From contig JANPER010000185.1 in assembly GCA_031423015.1 (NCBI GenBank), positions 1-64,000 of the forward strand: a stretch of 64,000 nucleotides of DNA. Reading direction: 5' to 3'. Made by a program: the position numbers and the translations under genes. The notes below the pieces were generated by a model that made no database searches, was not told the DNA's origin, and worked only from the letters and a program-made list of their open reading frames with translations. Source of the stretch: DATGPD01 sp031423015 (lineage in GTDB: Bacteria; Planctomycetota; UBA1135; UBA2386). Position 1 is the stretch's first letter. Each line of letters begins with the position of its first letter. Shown piece by piece: positions 27,893 through 36,349 of this stretch.

Positions 27893-28108
27893 TCAACACC
27901 GCGGGCAGCATCTACCGCAACCTGGTGTGTCGCCGACAACTTCAGCAACGGGTTGCACTTCCAGGCTGGTGCATCGCCGCGCATCGAGGACTGCACCTTC
28001 GTCAACAACACCGGCCTCGGCCTGTGTCACATCAGCGCCAACGACGCGCCCAACGACCTCTTCAGCAACGTGCGCGTCATCGACGACGACTTGCGCCGCC
28101 CGCGATGA
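27893..28108 (+). pseudogene. Fragment of a parallel beta-helix gene, partial copy of the gene at 54.9-56.3 kb
   Basis: Bases 27935-28055 match 55520-55640 with about 11 mismatches in 120, coding NGLHFQAG, SPRIE and NNTGLGLCHIS in both. The copy has a one-base frame change near 27925. It then jumps from the HIS-ND codons straight to a PNDLFSNVRVID segment, which lies about 200 bases further on in the full gene. It has no start and no signal peptide, so it is an internally deleted remnant of a paralogue. Confidence 0.75.
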
Positions 28109-28126
28109 TGTCTTCGGGGACCGCAC

Positions 28127-28768
28127 TCAGCTCCGCAGACGGAACTCGACCTCGACCGTCGTCTCGCCAACCCCGCCACGAAAGCGCCAGCCGCGCACCG
28201 CTTCGAGCGCGGCTTGGTCGAGCACCTCGTGGCCACTGCTGCGCGCCACGGCGGCAGCCGTCACCGCGCCGGCGCTGTCGACGTGCACGAAGATCGCGAC
28301 GACACCCTGCCAGCCGCGACGGCGGGCCAACCATGGATAGTCGGGCGGCGGATTCTTGCCGGGAACGACCTCGAGCACCAGCGCCGCGGGGGCCGGTGGC
28401 GGCGGCGCCGGTTCAACTGGTACGACGACCTCAGCGCGCGGCTTCACCACGACCAGCCAGTCAGCCGACAGCACCGCGTCCTTGGACGGCACGAACTGCA
28501 TCTCTGGTTCGGGCGTGAACACATCGCGCTCGATGAACTGCTCCGACTCGACCGGTTCTTCGAGCGGCGGCTGCGTCTCTACCTCCGGCACCTCGACCCA
28601 CTCGACCGGCGGCGGCGACTCGAAGATCGCGGCTGCCTCGTCGCTGATCTGCACTTCGACGCGCAGCGAGCGCGCCGGTGCGGAGCCCATGCCGAACAGG
28701 CACGCGGTACCCAGCGCCGCCCCGTGCGCGAGCAGCGACAGCGCGAAGGAGAAGCGAGTCGAGGTCAT
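28127..28768 (-). CDS. TonB family energy-transducing protein
   Basis: The 213-residue protein starts with a signal-anchor helix (FSFALSLLAHGAALGTACLF), followed by an extended P/E/V-rich spacer (VEPAPPPPAPAA). It ends in a TonB C-terminal domain (PPPDYPWLARRRGWQGVV, then SSGHEVLDQAALEAVRGWRF). TonB proteins pass proton-motive energy from ExbBD to outer-membrane receptors. No exbB or exbD is adjacent. It lies 3 bases downstream of the stump of a TonB-dependent receptor, suggesting they were one uptake operon. Confidence 0.85.
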   Translation of the reverse strand: MTSTRFSFALSLLAHGAALGTACLFGMGSAPARSLRVEVQISDEAAAIFESPPPVEWVEVPEVETQPPLEEPVESEQFIERDVFTPEPEMQFVPSKDAVLSADWLVVVKPRAEVVVPVEPAPPPPAPAALVLEVVPGKNPPPDYPWLARRRGWQGVVAIFVHVDSAGAVTAAAVARSSGHEVLDQAALEAVRGWRFRGGVGETTVEVEFRLRS

Positions 28769-28771
28769 GGC

Positions 28772-29161
28772 TCAAAAGCGAGTCTGCAGCGACAGCCGAA
28801 CGCTGAGGGGCTCCACCGGATGCATGTGCACGTCGTTGGTGCCCCCGTCGTCAGGCCCAGGCGCCTCGCCGGCAAGGCGCGAAGGATAGTAGTGCTCGAT
28901 GTCGTTGTCGCGTTCGTCGAGCAGGTTGAGCACGTCGAGGGCCGCAGTGGTCTGCGGGTCAACGCTCACCCCCAGGCGAAGGTTCACCAGCCAGGAGACG
29001 CGCGACCGCACCGAGTCGTCCTCGATCAGGGGCCGCGGCCCGAAGTAACGGGTGCGCAGGCTGGCAAAGGCGCGGTCCGAGCGCACGGTGATGCCGGCGG
29101 CACCGACGGTCTCGATCGCACCGGGGATGTGGTCGCCCGGCGGCGCCTCGTCGGGTGCAAG
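28772..29161 (-). pseudogene. C-terminal stump of a TonB-dependent receptor
   Basis: About 130 residues are readable without a proper start. They run from an in-frame TAA at 29162-29164 to TGA at 28772. The sequence has receptor-barrel character: GDHIPGAIETVGAAGITV, SLRTRYFGPRPLIEDDSV, LRLGVSVDPQTTAALDVLNL, and it ends VRLSLQTRF with the terminal aromatic expected of an outer-membrane barrel. The plug and most of the barrel (normally 600-900 residues) are missing. The divergent sigma gene begins right after the break. A deletion joined the receptor tail to the sigma locus. Confidence 0.75.
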
Positions 29162-29215
29162 TTATTCTGCGTCCCGACCAATCCAAGTTGGCTGCCGAGT
29201 CGTAGACCCCATCGA

Positions 29216-29830
29216 ATGACCGCTCCCCAACCCCGCCTCAGGCTGCACAGCGCGGCAAGCCCGCCAGCGCCGCCCGACGTCCTGCTGGCGCGGATCGCCA
29301 CCGGCGACGAGGCCAGCCTCGCGGCGCTCTATCAGGCCTGCGCCAAGAGGGTCATGGGCTTGGCCCTGCGTATCGTGGTCGACCGCCATGCCGCCGAGGA
29401 GATCGTGGTCGACACGTTCACCCAAGTCTGGCAGCGGGCGAAGACCTATCAGCCGGCGCGCGGCGAAGTCCTGCCTTGGGTACTGTCGATCGCCCGGCAC
29501 CGCGCGATCGACCGCCGACGCAAGCTCGGCAGTGAGTTGTCGGTGTCGCCTCAGCACATCGCCGACCTCGCGCTCGAAGTGTTTACGCGCGAGCCTTCGC
29601 CGGAAGAACGCAGCGTCACCAACGAACGCGCCGCGCGCGTGCGAGCGGCGGCGCAAGCCCTGCCACGCGGTCAGCGCGAGGCCTTGGCGGCCGCGTTCTT
29701 TGCCGGCATGACCCACCAAGAGATTGCCAGCGCGCAGAGTGTGCCGCTGGGCACGATCAAGAGCCGCATCCGCGACGGCATGCTCACCCTCCAGCGAGCA
29801 TTGGCCGGCGCAGTCGAGGAAACCCGATGA
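29216..29830 (+). CDS. ECF-type RNA polymerase sigma factor
   Basis: The product is 204 residues from the ATG at 29216. The sigma-2 region is ASLAALYQACAKRVMGLALR ... AEEIVVDTFTQVWQRAKTYQ, with LPWVLSIARHRAIDRRRK as region 2.4. Sigma-4 has ALPRGQREALAAAFFAGMTH and VPLGTIKSRIRDGMLTLQRA. It belongs to the ECF group paired with cupin (ChrR-like) anti-sigma factors. Its TGA overlaps the anti-sigma ATG by four bases. The open frame runs far upstream across the tonB region in another frame, but there is no protein similarity there. Confidence 0.92.
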   Translation: MTAPQPRLRLHSAASPPAPPDVLLARIATGDEASLAALYQACAKRVMGLALRIVVDRHAAEEIVVDTFTQVWQRAKTYQPARGEVLPWVLSIARHRAIDRRRKLGSELSVSPQHIADLALEVFTREPSPEERSVTNERAARVRAAAQALPRGQREALAAAFFAGMTHQEIASAQSVPLGTIKSRIRDGMLTLQRALAGAVEETR

Positions 29831-30459
29831 CTCCGACCAATTTGAAGCCCGACGACGGTGCGCAAGCCGCGCTGCACGCCCTGCACGCGCTCGATGCCGA
29901 CGCCGCCCGCAAGTTCGAAGCGCGGGTCGACGACGAGCCCGCCCTGGAAGCCGAACTGTCAGCGATGCGCAGGGTCGCCGACGGGTTGGCGCCGCTGTCG
30001 CCCGAAGTCGAACCGCCGCCAGCGCTGCTGCAACGCGTGCTGGACGCGGTGCGCGCAAAAAGCCGCGCACCGGCAACGACGCCGTTCACCGAGTTGGTGC
30101 AGGAGATGCGCGGCCCAAACCTCGGCAACCTGGGCTTCCGCTTGGGCGCCGAGGCCGACTTCAAGCCGCTCGAGGTGCCCGGTGTCACCGCGCGTACGCT
30201 GCACGTCGACGACGCCGCGGGCTACGCCACGGTGATCGTGCGCATGCAACCCGGCACGTCGTATCCGGCGCATCGTCACGGTGACGACGAGGAGTGCTAC
30301 GTGCTGGAAGGCGACCTGCAGGTTGGCGAGCAAACGATGCAGGCTGGCGACTATCAGCTGGCGCGCCGCGGCTCGGTGCACGGGAGGCAAATGACGCGCG
30401 GCGGCTGCCTGCTGTTGCTGCGTTCCTCGCTGCACGACGAACTGCTCGAGGCGGTCTGA
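29827..30459 (+). CDS. ChrR-like cupin anti-sigma factor
   Basis: In this 210-residue protein the N-terminal ~90 residues form a helical anti-sigma-like region (LHALHALDADAARKFEARVD). The C-terminal part is a cupin with metal-ligand histidines and glutamate in YPAHRHGDDEECYVLEGDLQ and a closing SVHG. ChrR-type anti-sigma factors hold the ECF sigma inactive and release it under singlet oxygen or related stress. The N-terminal zinc motif (H-x3-C-x2-C) of classic ChrR is not obvious, so the signal may differ. It is translationally coupled to the sigma gene. Confidence 0.82.
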   Translation: MTPTNLKPDDGAQAALHALHALDADAARKFEARVDDEPALEAELSAMRRVADGLAPLSPEVEPPPALLQRVLDAVRAKSRAPATTPFTELVQEMRGPNLGNLGFRLGAEADFKPLEVPGVTARTLHVDDAAGYATVIVRMQPGTSYPAHRHGDDEECYVLEGDLQVGEQTMQAGDYQLARRGSVHGRQMTRGGCLLLLRSSLHDELLEAV

Positions 30460-30462
30460 GCC

Positions 30463-31794
30463 ATGCGGCGCGCTACGTCGCCCCACCGGGACACCACGTT
30501 GACGTCGGCCTTGACGTCAACGCTGGCGCCGGCGGGAGCGGAGGTCGACGCGATCGACGGCGCGCTGGCCGAGTTCTTGCTGCGGCGAGAAAGCCAGCCC
30601 GACCTGCGCGCGTCGGCCTTCGCGGCCGGCGTGCCGACGCCGCTGCGCAGCGCGTTCGTGCGCGAGGCCCAGGCGATGCTCGCGCTCGACGGCGCCTTCG
30701 CCAGCGCGCGGCCGCAGCGCATGGCCGGCTATCGCCTGCTGTCTTTGCTCGGCGAGGGCGGCACCGCCCGAGTGTTCGAGGCCGTGCACGAAGTCACGGG
30801 GCGCCGGGTCGCCCTGAAGGTTCTGCACCCGCACCTGACCTATCACCCAGACAGCCGGGCGCGCTTGTCGCGCGAAGCGCGCATCGCGCAGAGCCTGTCG
30901 CACCCGCGCATCGTGCCCGTGCTCGAGGCTGGCGAAGCCGATGGGCAAGTGTTCTTGGTGATGGAGCTGCTGTCCGGCACGTCGCTGCATCGGTTGCTGG
31001 ACACGACGCGGCGCGGCGACCACGAGGCGCCCACACCGGCGGCCGCGTTCCTCGCCGATCACCGGCGGCTGGCGCGCGCGTTCGCCGACGTAGCCTCGGC
31101 GCTGCACACCGCGCACTTGCAGGGCGTGATCCACCGCGACCTCAAGCCGAGCAACTTGCTGGTACACGACGACGGCACGATCACCGTGTTGGACTTCGGC
31201 CTGTGCTCCTCGCCTGACGCGCGCCTGACGCGCAGCACCGACTTCCTCGGCACGCCGATCTACATGTCGCCGGAACAGGCGGCCGGTCGGCTCGAGCAGA
31301 TGGGGCCGCACTCCGACGTGTATTCACTCGGGGCCGTGCTCTACGAGTGCGTGACCGGGCACCCGACGGTCGCGGTGGACTCCCTGCCCCGCGTGCTCGA
31401 CGCGGTGCGCGGCGGCCGCGTGCCGGCGGCGCACCACCGAGCCTCGGTCGCCGTGCCGTTGTCGCACATCCTCACCCGCTGCCTCGGCAAGCAACCCGCA
31501 CAGCGCTACGCGAGCGCCGCGGAGTTGGCCGAGGACCTACGCGCGTTCGCCGCCGGCGCGCAACCGCTGGCAGCCCGCGCGCACGCGCGGTCGCGGCGCC
31601 TTCGCCTCGCGTTGGCGACCGCCGTGTGTGCGCTGAGTGGGCTCGCGTTCGCCCGACGCACCGAACCCGCGCATCGGCACGCGCGCGCGGCCACCCTGCC
31701 CGCCGAGGTGACCCGCAACCTGGTGGAGCTGGCGCGCCAGGGCGACGAAGCGCAGTTTGCGCGCGAGCTGCAGCGCTTCATGCGGCAGGAATAG
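30463..31794 (+). CDS. Ser/Thr protein kinase in the sigma/anti-sigma operon
   Basis: The 443-residue protein begins 3 bases after the anti-sigma stop. An N-terminal ~85 residues precede the kinase domain: LGEGGTARVFEA, VALKVLHPH, HRDLKPSNLLV, DFGLCSSPD, GTPIYMSPEQAAGR. A weak hydrophobic stretch follows (LALATAVCALSGLAFA, ~residue 385), then a short periplasmic or C-terminal tail with a helical VTRNLVELARQGDEAQFA segment. Its place in the operon suggests it phosphorylates or senses for the ECF system. That role is inferred from context only. Confidence 0.88.
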   Translation: MRRATSPHRDTTLTSALTSTLAPAGAEVDAIDGALAEFLLRRESQPDLRASAFAAGVPTPLRSAFVREAQAMLALDGAFASARPQRMAGYRLLSLLGEGGTARVFEAVHEVTGRRVALKVLHPHLTYHPDSRARLSREARIAQSLSHPRIVPVLEAGEADGQVFLVMELLSGTSLHRLLDTTRRGDHEAPTPAAAFLADHRRLARAFADVASALHTAHLQGVIHRDLKPSNLLVHDDGTITVLDFGLCSSPDARLTRSTDFLGTPIYMSPEQAAGRLEQMGPHSDVYSLGAVLYECVTGHPTVAVDSLPRVLDAVRGGRVPAAHHRASVAVPLSHILTRCLGKQPAQRYASAAELAEDLRAFAAGAQPLAARAHARSRRLRLALATAVCALSGLAFARRTEPAHRHARAATLPAEVTRNLVELARQGDEAQFARELQRFMRQE

Positions 31795-31867
31795 CGAACC
31801 GCCCATCGCGGCTTTCGTGCCGCGCGGACCGCTGCGGGCAAGCATGGCGGCAACCCCACAAACGCAA

Positions 31868-31899
31868 GCGAGGCCCTCCCTTGCGGGTGCGGGCCTCGC
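31868..31899 (-). terminator. Intrinsic-type terminator for the minus-strand operon
   Basis: GCGAGGCCC (31868-31876) pairs perfectly with GGGCCTCGC (31891-31899) across a 14-base loop. On the minus strand the stem is followed by TTGCGTTTGT, a modest T-rich run. It lies 50 bases past the end of the small membrane-protein gene, and it may serve the convergent kinase too. Confidence 0.55.
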
Positions 31900-31948
31900 G
31901 TCGAGTCCTTGTGCGCTCAGGTCCTCGGGAGCTCAGGCTCTTTGGAGT

Positions 31949-32110
31949 TCAGGCGCTGTAGAACGAGGTGTACTGCAAGTACGCGAGCACCACCGCGATC
32001 AGCAACAACAGCGTCGTGCTCAGCACGATGCCGTCTTCGAAGGAGAGACCCTTCTTGTCATCGATCGCCTCTTCGGCGACGACAGCAGTCTTCTTGGCGG
32101 TTTTGGCCAT
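31949..32110 (-). CDS. Small single-pass membrane protein (53 residues)
   Basis: The ATG at 32110 has AAGGAG 8-13 bases upstream, the best ribosome-binding site in this neighbourhood. The protein starts MAKTAKKTAVVAEEAIDDKK, then has one membrane helix (GIVLSTTLLLLIAVVLAYLQ) and ends TSFYSA. It follows the coiled-coil membrane protein by 18 bases on the same strand, and the terminator at 31868-31899 closes the unit. Function unknown. The lysine-rich cytoplasmic head, single helix and co-transcription suggest a partner subunit of its neighbour. Confidence 0.75.
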   Translation of the reverse strand: MAKTAKKTAVVAEEAIDDKKGLSFEDGIVLSTTLLLLIAVVLAYLQYTSFYSA

Positions 32111-32128
32111 GGTCGTTGCTCCTTTGGT

Positions 32129-32983
32129 TCAGCGGCCGGGTTGCGAATCAGCCTTGTCACCAGCGCTGATCGAAGCGCCTTCGTAGGCGCGGATCAGGCG
32201 GCCGAACAGGTAGTCGCCCTCGACGGTGTCGACGACGAACTCACCCTTGTAGCGGCTGTTGGCGTGGATCGCGAGGTTGTGGCCCGGCTTGGGGTCACCG
32301 GCCTTGCTGTCCAACTTGATGGTCAGCAACTTGCCTTCCTTGCCGACGGTCACCACGGTGCCACTCATCGACGGGACCGGGCTCGGCAGCAAGCCGCCGT
32401 TGTTGGTCTTGACGAAGGCCAGCAGGATCTCCTTCTCGCCGACCTCGGCCTGCAGACGGGCGACCAGACCATTGGTCTCGGCCAGCTTGTCTTCCAGATC
32501 CTTGACCTGCGAGGCGGACTTGCGCAGATCGTCTTCGGCCTTGACGCGCAGGTTGAGCGCTTCGTTGCGCTCATCGCTCGCCTTGACCGCCATCTTGTAC
32601 GCGTCGTCGGACTTGCTCGAAGTGGCTTCGACCGCGTCCTTGATCGACTTCAGGCTGCTCTGGGCTTCCTTGAGCGACCCCTCGAACGACGCAACCCGCG
32701 CCGTGAGCTGCTCGTTCTCCCGATTGGAGTCGTCGAGTTTGCCCTCGGTGCTCTTGAGGTTGCTCTCGTTGCGCGTGAGGTTGTTCTTGGCGCCTTCGAG
32801 TTCGAGCTGCACGGCCGCGATTTCCTTCGTCGCCGTGGACCTCGCGTGCGCCAGATCGGCGTCAGCGGTATCGAACTGCTGCTTCCAGTTGGTCGCGTGC
32901 TTGAGATAGGTGCCGGCGAAGCCGACAAAGGCGAACGCCAGGCCCAGGTTCAGAACGATGAAGATTCGGCCAATCGGGCTCAT
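32129..32983 (-). CDS. Membrane-anchored coiled-coil protein
   Basis: In this 284-residue protein an N-terminal signal anchor (FIVLNLGLAFAFVGFAGTYL) precedes about 150 residues of heptad-rich coiled coil (TRNESNLKSTEGKLDDSNRE and onward to LEDKLAETNGLVARLQ). A ~80-residue globular C-domain follows (SGTVVTVGKEGKLLTIKLDS, then YKGEFVVDTVEGDYLFGRLI). The domain order suggests an envelope spacer or scaffold with its head in the periplasm. No family name is recognised with confidence. It forms a two-gene unit with the 53-residue membrane protein downstream. Confidence 0.65.
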   Translation of the reverse strand: MSPIGRIFIVLNLGLAFAFVGFAGTYLKHATNWKQQFDTADADLAHARSTATKEIAAVQLELEGAKNNLTRNESNLKSTEGKLDDSNRENEQLTARVASFEGSLKEAQSSLKSIKDAVEATSSKSDDAYKMAVKASDERNEALNLRVKAEDDLRKSASQVKDLEDKLAETNGLVARLQAEVGEKEILLAFVKTNNGGLLPSPVPSMSGTVVTVGKEGKLLTIKLDSKAGDPKPGHNLAIHANSRYKGEFVVDTVEGDYLFGRLIRAYEGASISAGDKADSQPGR

Positions 32984-33017
32984 GTTACTCCAGGAAGAGA
33001 TGACGGTTCAGGTGCGG

Positions 33018-33036
33018 CCCCTGCTCACGACAGGGG
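33018..33036. promoter_or_regulatory. Small hairpin in the leader of the coiled-coil gene
   Basis: CCCCTG (33018-33023) pairs with CAGGGG (33031-33036) over a 7-base loop, 35 bases upstream of the coiled-coil start. The rest of the 218-base gap up to lnt shows no gene. A leader role is a guess from position. Confidence 0.25.
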
Positions 33037-33201
33037 GGACGGTGCGAGAGGGGATCCGCTGCGGGGCGAGACCACGACTAGGGAGGGCAACCTTTGCTCA
33101 CCGTGGAGCGCCACGCGGGGCGGCATGCTAACTCTCTAATCTGGCTGGTCAAGCACCGACAACAGGCATCTTGCTGGCCGTATCCGGACGACGGTCCGGG
33201 A

Positions 33202-34770
33202 CTACGGCCGACGAAGTCTAGCCCACGCCCAAAGGCCCTGCGCGATTGCGAACGCGAGCGAAAGCGCGCAAAGGAACGCCACCGCCGGAGCCGCCGGTGC
33301 CACCGAACCGGCGCGGGCGGGCACCGCGAGGCGAATCCGCAAAACGCCGGTGTCGCCGGTTGAGACGCGGTCGAGGATGGCCCCCTCAGCGTTGACCGCG
33401 AGGGTCGAACCGTCGACCGTCGCGCGCACGATCGGGCAGCCGGTTTCGAGCGCCCGGAGCACGGTCATCGCCGTCATCTGGTCCAGCTCGGCGCCGCGCC
33501 GATACCACACCTCGTTGCTCAGCACGACCAACAGGTTGGCGCCCGCGGCGACGTATTGACGCGCCACCTCGGGGAAGGCGTTGTCGTAGCACAGCAGCGC
33601 GCCAACGCGCACGCCGTTGCCGACCTCCATCGGCGGCCGCAGTTCGCCCGCCGCGAGGTGTGGCGCCGCACCGATCGCGCGCGCCATGCCTTCGCGCAGC
33701 GCGACCGACCACGCCTCCGGCAGCCAACCGAGGAACGGTTGACGCTCGCCACCGGGTACCAGGCGCAGCTTCTCGTGATGCGCGAGATAGCGACCACGGT
33801 GATCGAGCAAGAGCGCGACTGCGGTGCCTTCCTGCGTCGGCGTGAACATGTGGCCGCCCAGCAAGAGCTTGCTCTTGGCCGCGAGCCGCAAGCGCGGCTC
33901 GGCGCACCACCAGCGCGCGGTCACCAGTTGCGCGTGCGCGTCGGTGTCGACCAGCAGTTCGACGTGCGCGGTGCTCTCGGGCCACAACACCAAGTCGGCT
34001 GGCTCGGCGACACCTTCGCCCGCGGCGGCGAGCGTGGGCTGCACGAGCGTGGTGAGTTGACGCGCGCCCAGCGCGTCGGTCTCGCGCAAGAACAGATCGT
34101 CGATGGTGAGACCGGGCTGGATCGCGGCGATGTCGAGCGTCGGGTCGGCGGCCGTGGCGACGGGTCGGCGATACGTCAGATCGGCGACCACCCACAACGC
34201 GGCGATGCTCGCCAAGATGATCAGTCCGGTCCGCCGATGCGCACGCATGCACACCTCGACCGCTGCTGCCGCGCCGGCCGCGAGCAACAAGTTCAGCAGC
34301 TCCTCGCCGCCGAGCGACGCGGGTCCGCGCAAGAATGCCGGCCAGTGATAGAGCGCGTGTGCCGGCTGGCCGTGCGGGTACCAGATCTCGGGCATGTGCG
34401 CGCGCAGCCAGTTGGCGCCTGCGATCGCCACTCCGAACGCGAGCGGCGCCGGCACGCGCAGCGCAACCAGGCCGACCACCCAGCGCGGCAGGATCGCGAA
34501 GTAGCAACCGCCGAGCAGCACGATGGCGGCGTAGCCGGCGAACAACACGTGGCGCACCGACCATGAGAACATCGCCATGTAAGCGCAGCCGGCGACGAAC
34601 GCGATCAGCGCCGGGCGGTGCGCGCCGCGGACCACGCGGTACAGCAACGCGAGACCCGGGAGCACGAGCCAGCCGGCGTACGAGAACGCACCCGGCGGCG
34701 ACGCCAGGCCCAGACACAGCGCCGCCGCCGCCGCCTGCGCCCAGGCGTTAGCGAAGAGCGCCCGCGGCAT
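33202..34770 (-). CDS. lnt: Apolipoprotein N-acyltransferase
   Basis: The product is 522 residues from the ATG at 34770. The N-terminal half holds several membrane helices (AAAALCLGLASPPGAFSYAG, FAGYAAIVLLGGCYFAI). The nitrilase-like half carries the catalytic triad positions: Glu in LVLWPESTAHVEL, Lys in HHEKLRLVPGGE, and Cys in GALLCYDNAFPEVARQY. It adds the third acyl chain to lipoproteins in the inner membrane. CYD replaces the common CYE after the cysteine. The gene starts 23 bases inside the end of moeA, so the two are coupled. The larger open frame upstream of 34770 belongs to moeA in another frame. Confidence 0.85.
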   Translation of the reverse strand: MPRALFANAWAQAAAAALCLGLASPPGAFSYAGWLVLPGLALLYRVVRGAHRPALIAFVAGCAYMAMFSWSVRHVLFAGYAAIVLLGGCYFAILPRWVVGLVALRVPAPLAFGVAIAGANWLRAHMPEIWYPHGQPAHALYHWPAFLRGPASLGGEELLNLLLAAGAAAAVEVCMRAHRRTGLIILASIAALWVVADLTYRRPVATAADPTLDIAAIQPGLTIDDLFLRETDALGARQLTTLVQPTLAAAGEGVAEPADLVLWPESTAHVELLVDTDAHAQLVTARWWCAEPRLRLAAKSKLLLGGHMFTPTQEGTAVALLLDHRGRYLAHHEKLRLVPGGERQPFLGWLPEAWSVALREGMARAIGAAPHLAAGELRPPMEVGNGVRVGALLCYDNAFPEVARQYVAAGANLLVVLSNEVWYRRGAELDQMTAMTVLRALETGCPIVRATVDGSTLAVNAEGAILDRVSTGDTGVLRIRLAVPARAGSVAPAAPAVAFLCALSLAFAIAQGLWAWARLRRP

Positions 34771-35980
34771 ACGGCACAAAGGTGACGCGCGGCAACGACG
34801 CGGGATCAGCGCCCGCCGGCAGGAGCGCGTAGCCGTCGCCCGCCAGCAGGCTGAACGGGTCGCCGCTCGGCCGCACCTGATCGAGCTGCGCCACAGCGTG
34901 GCCCGCATCGTCGGTGAGCAGGCGCGCCGGCACCGCTTGTTCGCGCGCGTTCTGCTTGCCGGCGGCGCCGCCGCGGATCGCGTGCTGCGGCGCCTCGTCG
35001 CTGCCAACCAGCGCGCGCAGCAGCGGCCGCACCAACAGATCGAACACCGTGAAGCACGACGCCGGGTTGCCAGGCAGCCCGAACACATAGGAGCGCGCGT
35101 CGCCGTCGCCGACCACGCCGAAGAAGGTCGGCTTACCGGGCTTCAACTGGATGCCATGGAACTTCGCGGTCACGCCGAGCGCCGCCAGCGTGCCATGCAC
35201 CAGGTCGTGCGTGCCCTTCGACACACCGCCGATGGTGAGCAGCACGCGCGCGCGTCGCAGCCCGGACGCAAGGCGCGCGCGCAGGTCGTTCGCGTCGTCT
35301 TTGGCGATGCCCAGGTCGATCGGCTCGCCGCCGCACTCGCGCACCTGCGCCATGAGCGCGTGCGCATTGCTGTTGCGCACCTGGTGCGGCAACGGCGTGG
35401 CGCTGATGTCGACCACTTCGTCGCCGGTGGCGAGGATCGCAACGGTCGGCGCGGTGAACACGTTCACCTCGGCACAGCCGAGCACCGCGAGCGCGCCGAT
35501 CTCGGCGGCGCGCAGCCGCGTGCCGCGCGCAATCAGAAGCTGCCCCGCCGCGACCTCGGAGCCTTGCCTGCGCACGTTCTGCCCGGCGCGAGTCGCGGCG
35601 CGCAGCGTGATGGTGGTCTTGCCAAAGCCGTCGGTGTCCTCGACCGGCACGACCGCGTCGGCGCCCGCCGGGACGACGCCGCCCGTCATGATGGTGACCG
35701 CTTGCCCCGGGGTGACGGAACCGGCGAACGGATGCCCCGCCAGGCTCTGCCCCACCACCGCGAGCTGGATGCCGGCGGGCAGTCCGTCGCCGCGCGCAGC
35801 GACCGCGAACCCATCCATCGCCGAGCGATCCGTCGTCGGCCAGGCTTCATCGGCGCGCAGGTCGTCGAACAAGTGCCGTCCCAGCGCCTGCGCGAGGATC
35901 ACGCGTTCGGCAGGCAACCGCGCGGTCACCGCGTCGAGCACGGCGCGGCGCGCAGCGGCGAGCGGGACGATGTCGGCCAT
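34748..35980 (-). CDS. moeA: Molybdopterin molybdenumtransferase
   Basis: The 410-residue protein contains the MoeA substrate region TTDRSAMDGFAVAARG, the MTGGVVPAGADAVVPVEDT stretch, the MoCF_biosynth motif (IGGVSKGTHDLV), a GLPGNPASCFTVFDLLVRPL segment, and the C-terminal domain IV (VRPSGDPFSLLAGDGYALLP). It inserts molybdate into adenylated molybdopterin. No other molybdenum-cofactor genes are in the window. Its end overlaps the start of lnt by 23 bases. Confidence 0.93.
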   Translation of the reverse strand: MADIVPLAAARRAVLDAVTARLPAERVILAQALGRHLFDDLRADEAWPTTDRSAMDGFAVAARGDGLPAGIQLAVVGQSLAGHPFAGSVTPGQAVTIMTGGVVPAGADAVVPVEDTDGFGKTTITLRAATRAGQNVRRQGSEVAAGQLLIARGTRLRAAEIGALAVLGCAEVNVFTAPTVAILATGDEVVDISATPLPHQVRNSNAHALMAQVRECGGEPIDLGIAKDDANDLRARLASGLRRARVLLTIGGVSKGTHDLVHGTLAALGVTAKFHGIQLKPGKPTFFGVVGDGDARSYVFGLPGNPASCFTVFDLLVRPLLRALVGSDEAPQHAIRGGAAGKQNAREQAVPARLLTDDAGHAVAQLDQVRPSGDPFSLLAGDGYALLPAGADPASLPRVTFVPYAAGALR

Positions 35981-36136
35981 GCCGCCATCTTCGCGACCCA
36001 GCGAGCTTTTCCCATCGCGACTTCCCTATCCCTCGAAGATGGCGATCGCTGCGCCGGAGCATGCTCGAGCGCCGAAGAGCATGCCGGGCCACAGCCCTTT
36101 CCGCGCGTGGCCCAACCGCATACTGTTCCGATCCGC

Positions 36137-36349
36137 ATGCGCGACTTCACTGCCATCATCGAAAAGGACGCCGAGACTGGGCTTTTCGTCGGCCACGTGC
36201 CTGGCTTCCCTGGCGCCCACTCGCAAGGCGAGACCCTCGACGAGCTGCAGCGCAACCTACGCGAAGTGATCGCGATGCTCCTCGAAGACGGCGAACCACG
36301 CCTCGATGCTGAGTTCATCGGTACGCAACGCATCTCCATCGCGGGATGA
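36137..36349 (+). CDS. hicB: HicB-family antitoxin
   Basis: The product is 70 residues from the ATG at 36137. It shows the partial RNase-H-like HicB fold: FTAIIEKDAETGLFVGHVPG, then GAHSQGETLDELQRNLREVI. It lacks a long C-terminal DNA-binding domain. It precedes hicA with a four-base ATGA overlap, so here the antitoxin comes first. It neutralises the HicA mRNA endonuclease. The pair lies just beyond the retroelement template repeat, on the opposite strand. Confidence 0.85.
   Translation: MRDFTAIIEKDAETGLFVGHVPGFPGAHSQGETLDELQRNLREVIAMLLEDGEPRLDAEFIGTQRISIAG

Noticed and set aside
31913..31960. Three imperfect 16-base repeats around CTCAGG near the small membrane gene's end
   Set aside because: Poor identity and short; partly coding, no support for a functional repeat array.
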